A stretch of 64,000 nucleotides of DNA from JACKJK01 sp046159835 (GCF_046159835.1 NZ_JBJXCY010000002.1:62001-126000), one strand, 5' to 3'; shown: positions 50,496-60,111, counted from the stretch's first letter. Program-made: numbers and translations. Notes: generated by a model from the sequence alone, not told the origin.

Positions 50496-52118
50496 TCACG
50501 CGCCATAGTCACGGCGCGCGGCAGCCAGTGCCTCGGGCGTGTCCACGTCGCGCAGCGCATCTCGCCCCGCATCGACCTCGATCACCTGCGCCGGGTTCTC
50601 GCCGATCAGCGCCTTGCCGCCGACATCGCCGCTGACCTGGCACAAGGCCTCGAAATAACGCCGCCCCCAGATGACCGGGTTGCCGCGCTTGCCCTCCGCA
50701 GTCGGCACGACGATTGCCGCTTCTCCCCCGTCCGAGAACGTTTCGATCAGTCGGTCTATGAGAGCTGCATCGACGCCGGGCATGTCTGCGAGGCAGATGG
50801 CCGCGCCGTGCACGTCCGCCGGCAGCGCCTTCAACCCGGCGGCAAGCGACGTGGACAGACCTTGCGCGTGATCGGGGTTCTCGACGAACACGACGCCCAG
50901 CCCGTCGAGGGCCGCACGCACGTCACCGGAGCGATGGCCGGTCACCACCACGACAGGCGCGGCGCGGCTCGCCAGTACGGCCTGCGCGCAGCGCCGCACC
51001 AGCGACATGCCGCCCACGTCTTCCAGCAGCTTGTGCGGTCCGCCCATCCGCGTCGAGCGACCTGCGGCGAGGATCACCGCACCCACCGGCAGGCCAGAGG
51101 ATTCCGCATCGTGCACCTGGTTGCGCGGCTGTGGCCGCGAAGGAATTTCCATCAGCAGGCCTCCAACACCCATGGCGGTGACGTCACCGCGCGTCACCGG
51201 CAGACCGGCGGCAAGCCGGTCCAGCACCCAGTCGAACCCGTTCTCCTTGGGGCTGCGCGCGCAGCCCGGCGCGCCCAGCACCGGCTTCCCGTTCCGGCGC
51301 GCCAGCAGCAGCAGGTTGCCGGGGTCAACCGGCATACCGAAATGCTCGACCGTGCCTCCTGCCGCCTCGATGCCTTCGGGCACCTCGTCACGCCGGTCCA
51401 CGATCGCCGACGCGCCGAAGACCACGGTCAGGTCCGTTTCCGTGTCGTCGAGGCTGGCAATGGCGTCTGCGATCGAACCCTTGTCATGGGCGCAGCGGAC
51501 TTCGGCAACGATCTCGCCGCCATAGGTCGCGAGCCGTTCGCCAAGGATACGCGCGGTCTTGTCCATGACACTCGCTTTCAGAACCGGCAGCGTCGTCGCC
51601 ACCAGCCCGACCTTCAGCGGGCGGAACGGCGCGACGCGCAGCGCACCGGATGCAATCGCACAGACCTTGTCGAGCGTCTCGCCGGACACCGCGAAGGGGA
51701 TGATCTTCACGGTCGCGACCATGCGCCCCGCGCCGACACGGGCATGGTTTTCCAGCGTCGCGATGGTGATGGCTTCATCCACCGCGTTCGCGGCGTTGAT
51801 GGCAGGCGCATCCGCGACCATCAGCCCGGCGTGGCCTGCATGCAGGTTTACCCGGCCGGTGAAGGCATCGGCCAAGTCCAGATGGCTGGCAGCATCGCCT
51901 GCGAGTGCCTGTCCCAGCCTGCGCGCGGCATCGTCCTCGTGGACATCGCCCGGCTCCATCCGTGCGCAGATCACGCTCGCGTGGCCGCTCGCTTGCAGCG
52001 CGTCGCAGTCGGCCCGCGACAGGATCGTGCCCTTGCGAACCCGCCGGTCACCGGCATTCAGGGAGTGCGCGAGGATGGCGCCGGATGCCTCATCGGTCGG
52101 GACAGGGCCGAACTTCAC
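50496..52118 (-). CDS. Fused molybdopterin-binding and MobA/MocA-like nucleotidyltransferase
   Basis: 540 residues. The N-terminal half is a MoeA/MoCF-type domain (LAHSLNAGDRRVRKGT near residue 15, VATTLPVLKASVMDKT, VFGASAIVDRRDEVP). The C-terminal 190 residues are a nucleotidyltransferase of the MobA/MocA type (VGAVILAAGRSTRMGGPHKLLEDVGG, ICLADMPGVDAA, KRGNPVIWGRRY). MocA makes molybdopterin cytosine dinucleotide, the cofactor of the xanthine-dehydrogenase/CO-dehydrogenase family. It overlaps the XdhC C-terminal gene by 4 bases and clearly serves the cox operon. Confidence 0.9.
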   Translation of the reverse strand: MKFGPVPTDEASGAILAHSLNAGDRRVRKGTILSRADCDALQASGHASVICARMEPGDVHEDDAARRLGQALAGDAASHLDLADAFTGRVNLHAGHAGLMVADAPAINAANAVDEAITIATLENHARVGAGRMVATVKIIPFAVSGETLDKVCAIASGALRVAPFRPLKVGLVATTLPVLKASVMDKTARILGERLATYGGEIVAEVRCAHDKGSIADAIASLDDTETDLTVVFGASAIVDRRDEVPEGIEAAGGTVEHFGMPVDPGNLLLLARRNGKPVLGAPGCARSPKENGFDWVLDRLAAGLPVTRGDVTAMGVGGLLMEIPSRPQPRNQVHDAESSGLPVGAVILAAGRSTRMGGPHKLLEDVGGMSLVRRCAQAVLASRAAPVVVVTGHRSGDVRAALDGLGVVFVENPDHAQGLSTSLAAGLKALPADVHGAAICLADMPGVDAALIDRLIETFSDGGEAAIVVPTAEGKRGNPVIWGRRYFEALCQVSGDVGGKALIGENPAQVIEVDAGRDALRDVDTPEALAAARRDYGA

Positions 52119-52816
52119 ACCTTGGCCTCGCGGCGGACATCCTTGCCGCGCAGGGCGGCAATCACTTCACCCAGCACCGCGACCGCGATCTCCGACGGAC
52201 TCTGCGCGCCGATATCGAGGCCAATGGGGGCCTGAATGCGCCCAAGCGCTGCATCGTCCAGCCCGGCCTCGCGCAAGCGATCGAGGCGCTTGCCGTGGGT
52301 CTTCCGGCTGCCGAGCGCACCGACATAGAAGCACTGCGCCTTCAGGGCTGCCGCGAGCGGGCCATCGTCGATCTTGGGGTCGTGCGTCAGGGCTGCCAGC
52401 GCGCACCAGCGGTCGAGCGGCGCATCGGCCAGCACTTCGTCTGGCCATTCGGCGACGAGGTTGACGCCGGCGAACCGCTCGGGCGTGGCAAAGGCCGTGC
52501 GCGGGTCGATCACCGTCACGTCGAAGCCGGTGGCAGCCGCCATGGGTGCAAGCGCCTGCGAAATGTGGACCGCGCCGATGATGACGAAGCGCACGGCGGG
52601 CAGATGCACCTCGATGAAGCGCTCGCCATTGTCCTGCGCCTGCATCCGGCTCTTGCCGCTCAGCAGGATGCGGTGCAGTTCGTCCGCGTCCCGCTCGGCA
52701 TCCACGTCCGCCCCGCGGATCAGCCGCTGCGCGCCGGATGTCATGTCGGTGAGAACGAGCGCGGCGCGCCGGTTGCGCCGCTCTTCGTTGAGCGCGGAAA
52801 GAAGCGAGCGGTCCAT
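52115..52816 (-). CDS. XdhC family protein, Rossmann domain half
   Basis: 233 residues from ATG 52816. XdhC C-terminal (Rossmann) domain: VRFVIIGAVHISQALAPMA, DVTVIDPRTAFATPERF and VGALGSRKTHGKRLDRL. XdhC-type proteins deliver or sulfurate the molybdenum cofactor for xanthine dehydrogenase/CODH. Here the usual two XdhC domains are encoded separately: this half follows 2 bases after the XdhC_CoxI N-terminal half. Confidence 0.93.
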   Translation of the reverse strand: MDRSLLSALNEERRNRRAALVLTDMTSGAQRLIRGADVDAERDADELHRILLSGKSRMQAQDNGERFIEVHLPAVRFVIIGAVHISQALAPMAAATGFDVTVIDPRTAFATPERFAGVNLVAEWPDEVLADAPLDRWCALAALTHDPKIDDGPLAAALKAQCFYVGALGSRKTHGKRLDRLREAGLDDAALGRIQAPIGLDIGAQSPSEIAVAVLGEVIAALRGKDVRREAKV

Positions 52817-52818
52817 GC

Positions 52819-53157
52819 TCAGCCGAGCCTTTCCACGTAGACGCGGATGCGCCCGCCGCAGGACAGGCCGACTTCCCAAGCTGTCTCGTCCGCAACGCCG
52901 AATTCGAGCACCCGTGCCTTGCCGGTCTCGATCACGTCGCCGGCTTCCGCAACGACCGCGCCCTCGACGCAGCCACCCGAGACCGAACCCATGAAGTTGC
53001 CGCCCTTGTCGATAACCAGATGACTGCCGACCGGGCGCGGGGCGGACCCCCACGTCTCGACCACCGTTGCCAGCGCAAGCTCGCGGCCCTCGTTGGCCCA
53101 GGTCTCGGCGATGTGGAGCACGTCGGTATCGGCGGCGGACTGCATCGTCTCGCTCAT
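52819..53157 (-). CDS. XdhC family protein, N-terminal CoxI-type half
   Basis: 112 residues from ATG 53157. XdhC_CoxI domain: ALATVVETWGSAPRPVGSHL, GSVSGGCVEGAVVAEA and VGLSCGGRIRVYVE, with the Cys residues conserved in this family. Forms the N-terminal half of a split XdhC with the next gene. Assists maturation of the CO-dehydrogenase-like enzyme. Confidence 0.93.
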   Translation of the reverse strand: MSETMQSAADTDVLHIAETWANEGRELALATVVETWGSAPRPVGSHLVIDKGGNFMGSVSGGCVEGAVVAEAGDVIETGKARVLEFGVADETAWEVGLSCGGRIRVYVERLG

Positions 53158-53173
53158 GGTGTCACCTTCCATC

Positions 53174-54421
53174 TCACGCCGCGTGCTGCGCCATCTGCCG
53201 CAGCCACTTTCGCGGATCGCCCTCGGCCTTCGCGCGTCCGTCGAGCGCACGCGCGAGGTCTTCCAGCGCATCGATATTGTGCACCGGGCGGAACTCGTCC
53301 ACATGCGGCATCATCTGGCGGATGCCGCGTGCCCGCGCCTCGAACCCCTCGTAGCGCAGCAGCGGGTTGAGCCAGACCAGCCTGCGGCAGGACAGATGCA
53401 GCCGCTCCATCACCGGAACGAGGCTCTCGTCGTCGGCGTCACGTTCCAGCCCGTCAGTGATCAGCAGCACGATGGCGCCCTGTCCCAGCACGCGGCGCGC
53501 CCACAGCCTGTTGAAGCTGTCGAGGCAGGTGGCGATGCGCGTGCCGCCGGCCCAGTCCTGCACGTTGCGGCCGGCATCGCGCAGCGCCTCGTCCGGGTCG
53601 CGGTGGCGTAGCGCCCGGGTGATATTGGTCAGCCGGGTGCCGAACACGAAGGTGTGGGTGCGGCGCTTCTCCGACATGGCGTGCAGGAAGTGCAGGAAGA
53701 CCTGCGTGTACTCGCTCATGGAGCCGGAAATGTCGCAGAGCGCGACGACCGGCGCGAGCCGCGTCTTCGGCTGGCTTCGCTTCAGCGCGATCATGTCGCC
53801 ACCCGAGCGCATCGACTGGCGCAACGTGGCGCGCAGATCGACCGCGCGCCCGCGCGCTGATGGCGTCCGCCGCCGTGTCTTCATTTCCTCGAACGGCAGC
53901 ACCAGATTTTCAATGACACGGCGGGCGCGCGCGATTTCGGCAGCGCTCATCTGCCCGAAATCCTTCCCCCGCAAAATTTCCATGTCCGACACGGTGAGCG
54001 AGGCATCGACCTCCACTTGCGGTTTCGGGCGCTCCACCTCGCGCGGTTTGCCGGTGTCGAGCAGTGCGTCGGATACGCGCCGGTTCACCGGGTCCCGCTG
54101 CTGGCGCTGCGGGGCGGGCGCAACCGGCATCAGCGCCTGCATCATGCGCTCCATCAGCGCGCGCTTGCGCCAGAAGATGGTGAAGGCCTGCTCGAAGACC
54201 TCCTCATCCTCGTGGCGCTTCACGAAGATTGAATGCAGGATCCAGTAGAAGTCGGACTTCTCGCCAATGCCCGCCAGTTCCAGCGCGGCGATGGCATCAT
54301 GCACCGCGCCGGGACCGACCTTGATGCCGGCGGCGCGCAGCGCGCGGGCAAAGTGCATCAGGTTGGCGGCAAGCGCCCCCTGCCCGGCATCTTCGTTTTC
54401 CGCTGGCACGTCGGCGCTCAT
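53174..54421 (-). CDS. coxE: VWA domain protein CoxE
   Basis: 415 residues. N-terminal region of CoxE-like proteins and a C-terminal von Willebrand A domain with MIDAS DISGSMSEY and downstream LLITDGLERD. It overlaps the coxD stop codon (4 bases). CoxD/CoxE act in cofactor assembly or enzyme activation, through ATPase-VWA partnership, in aerobic CO dehydrogenase operons. Confidence 0.93.
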   Translation of the reverse strand: MSADVPAENEDAGQGALAANLMHFARALRAAGIKVGPGAVHDAIAALELAGIGEKSDFYWILHSIFVKRHEDEEVFEQAFTIFWRKRALMERMMQALMPVAPAPQRQQRDPVNRRVSDALLDTGKPREVERPKPQVEVDASLTVSDMEILRGKDFGQMSAAEIARARRVIENLVLPFEEMKTRRRTPSARGRAVDLRATLRQSMRSGGDMIALKRSQPKTRLAPVVALCDISGSMSEYTQVFLHFLHAMSEKRRTHTFVFGTRLTNITRALRHRDPDEALRDAGRNVQDWAGGTRIATCLDSFNRLWARRVLGQGAIVLLITDGLERDADDESLVPVMERLHLSCRRLVWLNPLLRYEGFEARARGIRQMMPHVDEFRPVHNIDALEDLARALDGRAKAEGDPRKWLRQMAQHAA

Positions 54422-55383
54422 TTCGCGGCCCTGATCTCCGTGTCGACCTCGTCGATCAGCGCCTTGATCCGGCTCGAATTGAACCGCTCGATATCGTCCT
54501 GGTACTTGAGGATGACGCCGAGCGTGTCGGTCGCGATGGCCGGGTCGAGCGCCACCGCATCGAGTTCCGACAGCGCCGCCGCCCAGTCGAGGCTTTCGGC
54601 AACGCCCGGTGCCTTGAACACATCCTCGCCGCGGATCTTCTGGATGAACCGCACCAGCGCCTCGCTCAGCGCCTCGGGGGCTTGCGGAACCTTGGCCTTG
54701 AGGATCGCAAGCTCGCGTTCCACGTCCGGGTAACCGACCCAGTGGTAGAGGCAGCGGCGCTTCAGCGCATCGTGGATTTCGCGCGTACGGTTCGACGTCA
54801 CGATGACGATGGGCGGCTCGTCCGCCTTCACCGTTCCGATCTCCGGAATCGTGATCTGGAAATCCGATAGCACCTCCAGCAGGAAGGCTTCGAAGGCCTC
54901 GTCGGTGCGGTCGAGCTCATCGATCAGCAGCACCGGCGGCCCGCCGTCCCCCGGCTCTAGCGCCTCCAGCAGCGGGCGCTTGATGAGGAAGCGTTCGGAG
55001 AAGATGTCATCGCCCAGCCGCGCACGGTCGGAGACGCCCTCGGCCTCCGCCAGCCGGATCTCGATCATCTGGGCGGAGTAGTTCCATTCGTAGACGGCCG
55101 AGGAAATGTCCAGCCCCTCGTAGCATTGCAGGCGGATGAGCCGGCGGCCAAGCTGCGAGGCCAGCACCTTCGCAATCTCCGTCTTTCCAACACCGGCCTC
55201 GCCTTCAAGGAACAGCGGGCGGCCCATCTTCAGCGCGAGGAACAGCACGGTCGCAAGCGAACGGTCCGCGACATAGGCCCCGTCCCGCAGCAGGGCTTCG
55301 GTCGCATCGATGGAATCGGGAAGTGTCGTCTTGGTCAAACCGGGCTCCGGAAGTGCGAATGGGGCGGTTCGCCACCGCCCCAT
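54418..55383 (-). CDS. coxD: MoxR-type AAA+ ATPase CoxD
   Basis: About 321 residues from ATG 55383 (an in-frame GTG at 55395 adds 4; a TTG at about 55338 with GGAG upstream is an alternative). AAA+ domain of the MoxR family: Walker A FLEGEAGVGKTEIAK, Walker B PVLLIDELDRTDEAF, sensor 1 VIVTSNRTREIHDAL. In Oligotropha CoxD is required for maturing the CuSMoO2 centre. Here it precedes coxE and follows coxM. Confidence 0.9.
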   Translation of the reverse strand: MGRWRTAPFALPEPGLTKTTLPDSIDATEALLRDGAYVADRSLATVLFLALKMGRPLFLEGEAGVGKTEIAKVLASQLGRRLIRLQCYEGLDISSAVYEWNYSAQMIEIRLAEAEGVSDRARLGDDIFSERFLIKRPLLEALEPGDGGPPVLLIDELDRTDEAFEAFLLEVLSDFQITIPEIGTVKADEPPIVIVTSNRTREIHDALKRRCLYHWVGYPDVERELAILKAKVPQAPEALSEALVRFIQKIRGEDVFKAPGVAESLDWAAALSELDAVALDPAIATDTLGVILKYQDDIERFNSSRIKALIDEVDTEIRAAK

Positions 55384-55417
55384 CCTTTCTGACACGAATT
55401 GCGCTTGGCGCGAAAGT

Positions 55418-56206
55418 TCAGGCGTCGGCCACCGCGCGGCGCGCCATCACCGTCACCAGGTGGGCGCGGTATTCGGCACTTGCGTGGATGTCGCTGGACA
55501 GGCCGTCAGCGCTGATCGTCACTCCGTCGAGGGACTTCGTGGCAAAGCGCCGCGTCAGCGCTTCTTCCAATTCCTTCGCCCGGAACACGCACGGCCCGGC
55601 ACCCGTCACCGCGACGCGCACCTCGCCACCGCGCTTGGCAACGAAGACGCCGACCAGCGCATAGCGCGAGGCCGGGTTGCGGAACTTGGAGTAGGCCGCA
55701 CGGCGCGGCACCGGGAACAGCACCTTGGTGATGATCTCGCCATCCTCCAGCGCGGTTTCGAACATGCCGGTGAAGAACTCCTCCGCCGCGATGCGCCGCT
55801 TGTTGGTGACAATGGTCGCGCTGAGCGCCAGACAGGCGGCGGGATAGTCCGCCGCCGGGTCGTTGTTGGCGAGCGAGCCACCCATGGTGCCCATGGCCCG
55901 CACGTGTGGGTCACCAAGGAGACTTGCAAGCTGGGCAAGAGAGGGGATCGCCTCCTTGACTGTCGCACTCTCGGCGATCTCGCCATGCCGCGTCATGGCC
56001 CCGATGTGCAGCGTGCGGCCCCTCAGTTCGATGCCGCGAAGGGCATCAATCCCGGACAGGTCGATGAGCGACTCCGGGGCGGCCAGCCGCTGCTTCATGG
56101 TCGGCAGCAGTGTCTGCCCGCCGGCGAGGAACTTGGCTTCCCCGTCGGACCCTAGCGAGGCCGCCTTGCGCACCGAATTGGGACGGTGAAATTCGAATTC
56201 GTACAT
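55418..56206 (-). CDS. coxM: FAD-binding medium subunit CoxM-like
   Basis: 262 residues from ATG 56206. FAD_binding_5 domain with AGGQTLLPTMKQRL near residue 28 and TMGGSLANNDPAADYPA near 108, and a C-terminal CO_deh_flav_C region. Transfers electrons from the Fe-S subunit to the acceptor. 13 bases after coxL. Confidence 0.93.
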   Translation of the reverse strand: MYEFEFHRPNSVRKAASLGSDGEAKFLAGGQTLLPTMKQRLAAPESLIDLSGIDALRGIELRGRTLHIGAMTRHGEIAESATVKEAIPSLAQLASLLGDPHVRAMGTMGGSLANNDPAADYPAACLALSATIVTNKRRIAAEEFFTGMFETALEDGEIITKVLFPVPRRAAYSKFRNPASRYALVGVFVAKRGGEVRVAVTGAGPCVFRAKELEEALTRRFATKSLDGVTISADGLSSDIHASAEYRAHLVTVMARRAVADA

Positions 56207-56219
56207 GGTCTCTATCCCC

Positions 56220-58580
56220 TTATTCGGCAGCGCGCTTGGCGCCCTCGTTGATCGCCCGCCACACCGCTTGCGGCGTTGCCGGCATCGCGATGCCTTCGTG
56301 GCCGATGGCATCGGTGATCGCGTTGATGACGGCAGGCGGCGCGGCGATTGCTCCGGCCTCCCCGCAGCCCTTGATGCCCAGCGGGTTCGACGGGCACGGC
56401 GTCACCGTGGTGTCGACCTTGAACATCGGCAGGTTGTCGGCGCGCGGCATGCAGTAGTCCATGAACGAGCCGGTCACGAGTTGGCCGGTCTCGTCATAAG
56501 ACACGCCTTCCATCAGCGCCTGCCCGACCCCTTGAGCGATGCCGCCATGAACCTGCCCCTCGACGATCATCGGGTTGATGATATTGCCGAAGTCGTCGAC
56601 CGCGACCCAGTTGACGATGTCGGTCACGCCCGTCTCCGGGTCGATCTCCACTTCGCAGATATGGCAACCGGCCGGGAAGGTGAAGTTGGACGGGTCGTGG
56701 AACGCGCCTTCCTTCAACCCCGGCTCGATTTCGTCGGAGGGAAACTTGTGGGCGACATAGGCATTCAGAGACACGTCCGCGAAGGAGACCGACTTGTCGG
56801 TGCCGGAGACGGAGAACGCGCCGTCCTTGAACTCGATGTCGCTTTCGGAGGCTTCCAGCAGGTGTGAGGCGATCTTCTTGGCCTTGGCCTCCACCTTGTC
56901 GAGCGCCTTGGAAATCGCCGTCATGCCGACCGCGCCGGAACGCGACCCGTAGGTGCCCATGCCGAACTGCACCTTGTCGGTATCGCCGTGGACGATCACC
57001 ACCTGGTCGATGCCGATGCCGAGCCGGTCGGCCACAAGCTGGGCGAAGGTTGTCTCGTGGCCCTGCCCGTGGCTGTGCGAGCCGGTGAGAACTTCGACAT
57101 TGCCCGTCGGATTGACGCGCACCTCGGCCGATTCCCACAGGCCTACGCCGGCGCCAAGTGAACCAACCGCTGCCGACGGCGCGATGCCGCAAGCCTCGAT
57201 ATAGGTCGAGAACCCGATGCCGCGCATCTTGCCGCGCCGGGCAGCCTCGCGCTTGCGCTTGCCCATCCCCTTGTAGTCGATCAATTCGCAGGCCTTGTTC
57301 AGCGACGCGGTGTAGTCGCCTGCGTCGTACATCATGATGACGGGCGTCTGGTGCGGGAACTTCTTCACGAAATTCCGCTTGCGGAAGGTCGCCGGGTCGA
57401 TGCCCATCTCGCGGGCTGCAACTTCCGCCAGCCGTTCCACCACGTAGGTCGCCTCGGGACGTCCCGCACCGCGATACGCATCCACCGGCACGGTGTTGGT
57501 GTAGACCGCGTCGACTTCCGCGTAGATCGCCGGAATGTCGTACTGGCCCGAAAGAAGCGTCGCGTAGAGGTAGGTCGGGACGCAGGTTGCAAACAGGCTC
57601 GGATAGCCGCCGAGATTGGCGGTGGTGTGCACCTTCAGGCCAAGCATCTTGCCGCGCTCGTCCATCGCCAGTTCCGCGGTCGTCACGTGGTCGCGGCCAT
57701 GCGCGTCGGTGATGAAGGCCTCGGAGCGATCCGACGTCCATTTCACCGCGCGGCGCACCTTCTTGGCAGCCCACGTGCACACGACCTCTTCCGGGTAGAC
57801 GTAGATCTTGGAGCCGAAGCCCCCACCCACGTCCGGCGCGATCACGCGCAGCTTGTGTTCGGGCGCAAGGTTGAGGAAGGCCGACATGACCAGCCGCGCC
57901 ACGTGGGGGTTCTGGCTCGTGGTGTAGGTCGTGAAGCTGTCATTGCCGGAATTGTAGTCGCCGAGCGCAGCGCGTGGCTCCATCGGGTTGGGCACCAGCC
58001 GGTTGTTGGTGATCTCCAGCTTCGTGATGTGATTGGCCTTCTTGAAGGCGTCGGCCGTCGCCTGCTTATCGCCGATTTCCCACTCGTAGCAGGTGTTGCG
58101 CGGCGCATCGTCGTGCAGCTGCACCGATGAAGACGCAGCCTTCATGACGTCGGTGACGGCGTCGAGCACTTCGAAATCGACCATCAGTGCTTCAGCGCCT
58201 GCTCTTGCCGCGGCGAGGGTTTCGCCGATCACGACGGCAACCGGATCGCCCACGTAGCGCGCCTTGCCCTGCGCGAGGCACGGATGGCCCGGCGCGTTCA
58301 TCGGCGAGCCGTCCTTGGAGTGGATCATCCAGCCCGCCGGCAGCGCGCCGATATTGTCGGCGGCGAGGTCCTCACCGGTGAAGACGGCGATGACGCCATC
58401 CACGTCGAGGGCGGACTGCTTGTCGATGCTGCGGATGGCGGCATGCGCATGTTCGCTGCGCCGGAAGGCCGCGTAGGCCTGGCCTGCCACGTTGATGTCG
58501 TCGGTATAATTGCCGGTGCCGGTTATGAAGCGGCGATCTTCCAGCCGCGCCACGCGTGCGCCGATACCTGTCTCGGACAT
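56220..58580 (-). CDS. coxL: Molybdopterin-binding large subunit CoxL-like, form II
   Basis: 786 residues. Xanthine-dehydrogenase-family Mo-binding subunit with PDVGGGFGSKIY, TGSHSHGQGHETTF and the catalytic Glu in GCGEAGAIAAPP. The active-site loop reads AYRGAGR (VPVDAYRGAGRPEAT), the form II signature, not the AYxCSFR of form I. Form II enzymes are xanthine-dehydrogenase-like hydroxylases and CO oxidation is unproven in them. Downstream of coxS and upstream of coxM. Confidence 0.95.
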   Translation of the reverse strand: MSETGIGARVARLEDRRFITGTGNYTDDINVAGQAYAAFRRSEHAHAAIRSIDKQSALDVDGVIAVFTGEDLAADNIGALPAGWMIHSKDGSPMNAPGHPCLAQGKARYVGDPVAVVIGETLAAARAGAEALMVDFEVLDAVTDVMKAASSSVQLHDDAPRNTCYEWEIGDKQATADAFKKANHITKLEITNNRLVPNPMEPRAALGDYNSGNDSFTTYTTSQNPHVARLVMSAFLNLAPEHKLRVIAPDVGGGFGSKIYVYPEEVVCTWAAKKVRRAVKWTSDRSEAFITDAHGRDHVTTAELAMDERGKMLGLKVHTTANLGGYPSLFATCVPTYLYATLLSGQYDIPAIYAEVDAVYTNTVPVDAYRGAGRPEATYVVERLAEVAAREMGIDPATFRKRNFVKKFPHQTPVIMMYDAGDYTASLNKACELIDYKGMGKRKREAARRGKMRGIGFSTYIEACGIAPSAAVGSLGAGVGLWESAEVRVNPTGNVEVLTGSHSHGQGHETTFAQLVADRLGIGIDQVVIVHGDTDKVQFGMGTYGSRSGAVGMTAISKALDKVEAKAKKIASHLLEASESDIEFKDGAFSVSGTDKSVSFADVSLNAYVAHKFPSDEIEPGLKEGAFHDPSNFTFPAGCHICEVEIDPETGVTDIVNWVAVDDFGNIINPMIVEGQVHGGIAQGVGQALMEGVSYDETGQLVTGSFMDYCMPRADNLPMFKVDTTVTPCPSNPLGIKGCGEAGAIAAPPAVINAITDAIGHEGIAMPATPQAVWRAINEGAKRAAE

Positions 58581-58679
58581 GATTGGTTCTCCTCCTGGGC
58601 CGTCCCCACGCCTTTTCGGCGCTTGTTTGATGGACGGTCGTTCTCATGCAAAAACGGACGCCGAAGCGTCCGTGACCAC

Positions 58680-59171
58680 CTACTCCGCCGCGACCCGCTT
58701 GCCGCCTTGCATCGCTTCCGCGCCGGCGGCGATCGCCTTGACGATGTTGTGGTAGCCGGTACAGCGGCAGAGGTTGCCCTCCAGCTCGTGTCGGATGGTC
58801 TTTTCGTCCGGCACCCCGCCGTGCCGCTCGACCATGTGTACCGCGGCCATGATCATGCCCGGCGTGCAGAACCCGCACTGCAAGCCGTGATGCTCGCGGA
58901 ATGCTTCCTGCATGGGGTGCAGGGTGTCGCCGTCGGCGAGCCCCTCGATGGTGGTTATCTCCGCCCCGTCCCACTGGACGGCGAGCGTCGTGCAAGCCTT
59001 GATCGCCCGCCCGCCCGCATGGACGACGCACGCGCCGCACTGGCTGGTGTCACAGCCCACGTGGGTGCCCGTCAGGCGAAGGTGCTGGCGGATGAATTCG
59101 ACGAGAAGGGTTCGTGTCTCCACGTCTGCGGACACACTTTTCCCGTTCACGGTCATCGTGACTTTCGGCAT
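58680..59171 (-). CDS. coxS: [2Fe-2S] small subunit CoxS-like
   Basis: 163 residues. Two [2Fe-2S] clusters: plant-type ferredoxin domain with GCDTSQCGACVVHAG and, C-terminal, CGFCTPGMIMAAVHM with NLCRCTGYHNIVKAI. Carries electrons between the Mo centre and FAD. First structural gene of the operon, 99 bases upstream of coxL. Confidence 0.95.
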   Translation of the reverse strand: MPKVTMTVNGKSVSADVETRTLLVEFIRQHLRLTGTHVGCDTSQCGACVVHAGGRAIKACTTLAVQWDGAEITTIEGLADGDTLHPMQEAFREHHGLQCGFCTPGMIMAAVHMVERHGGVPDEKTIRHELEGNLCRCTGYHNIVKAIAAGAEAMQGGKRVAAE

Positions 59172-59472
59172 CTAATCCTCCCCGGACCGGCCTGCGGGCC
59201 TGCCCGTTCCGTGTGATTGCCGCCGCTTGTGCCGCGGCGGTCATTAACGTCGGAAGGATGCCAATGAGGCGCGAAATGCCCCGAAACGAAAACGAGCCGT
59301 TCCTGTTTTGCCAGTTCCGGCCGTTTCTCGGCCATGTCTCCCCACAAAACGAAGCATCCCGCGACGCTTGGGGAAAGTTTGCGCTTGGCGACGACTTCCG
59401 GTCAACCGGTTTTCGTCATCAACTTCTGGACGGAACGTCAGAAACCGCTAATATTGCGGCGCAAAAAGCAAC
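59172..59472 (-). promoter_or_regulatory. Intergenic region before coxS
   Basis: 301 bases between coxS start and the coxG end, both minus strand. It contains an imperfect palindrome CCGCTAATATTGCGG (59444-59458) and GGCCG-TTTCT-CGGCC. It presumably carries the coxS promoter. I recognise no known regulator site and no gene. Confidence 0.4.
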
Positions 59473-59925
59473 TCAAACGTCTTCATTTGCCAGTATCTTG
59501 CGAAAATTCTCAAAAAACTGGTCGGCAACCTTTTTGGCCGCACCGTTGACGAGGCGCTGGCCGAGCTGGGCGATCTTGCCGCCGATCTGCGCATCCACGT
59601 CATAGCTCAGCACCGTGCCGCCACCCTCGGCGTCCCTCAGGTGCACATTGGCGCCGCCCTTGGCGAAACCCGCAACGCCGCCCGACCCCTCGCCGGAAAT
59701 CCGGTAGCCGTTGGGCGGATCGATGTCGGTCAGTTCCACGTTGCCCGCGAAACGCGCCTTGACCGGTCCGATCTTCTGCACCGCAACGGCCTTGAACCCG
59801 TTCTCGCCATCGCGCTCAAAGGACTCGCATCCCGGGATGCATTCGCCCAGCACGTCGGGATCGTTCAGCGCCTGCCAAACGGTTTCCTTGTCAGCGGGAA
59901 GTTCGTATTCGCCGTTCATCTGCAT
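59473..59925 (-). CDS. coxG: CO dehydrogenase subunit G-like SRPBCC protein
   Basis: 150 residues from ATG 59925, with AGGAGACC upstream. SRPBCC/START-like fold: NGEYELPADKETVWQALNDPDVLGECIPGC, FAGNVELTDID, GGVAGFAKGGANVHL. CoxG-type proteins anchor or assist the Mo hydroxylase at the membrane. A truncated form lacks the C-terminal anchor common in CoxG. Located upstream of coxS with a 301-base gap, so probably independently transcribed. Confidence 0.9.
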   Translation of the reverse strand: MQMNGEYELPADKETVWQALNDPDVLGECIPGCESFERDGENGFKAVAVQKIGPVKARFAGNVELTDIDPPNGYRISGEGSGGVAGFAKGGANVHLRDAEGGGTVLSYDVDAQIGGKIAQLGQRLVNGAAKKVADQFFENFRKILANEDV

Positions 59926-60111
59926 GAAATCTGGTCTCCTGAAGTGTCCTCCCGCCCGGATTGAGGCTCCGGGCTCGCATACCTGAATCGTGAACACGTT
60001 CCCCCCAGAACCTCAAGTGTTCATTAACCATTGCGCCTGTTCAATAAACGCATGTCCCGGCGGACGCATATCGGCGAAATGGCCGGGCCCCTCCCAAGGC
60101 AGGATGCCGAC

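Noticed and set aside
56220..58580. Calling CoxL a genuine aerobic CO dehydrogenase
   Set aside because: The active-site loop is AYRGAGR (form II), not the AYxCSFR of confirmed CO dehydrogenases.
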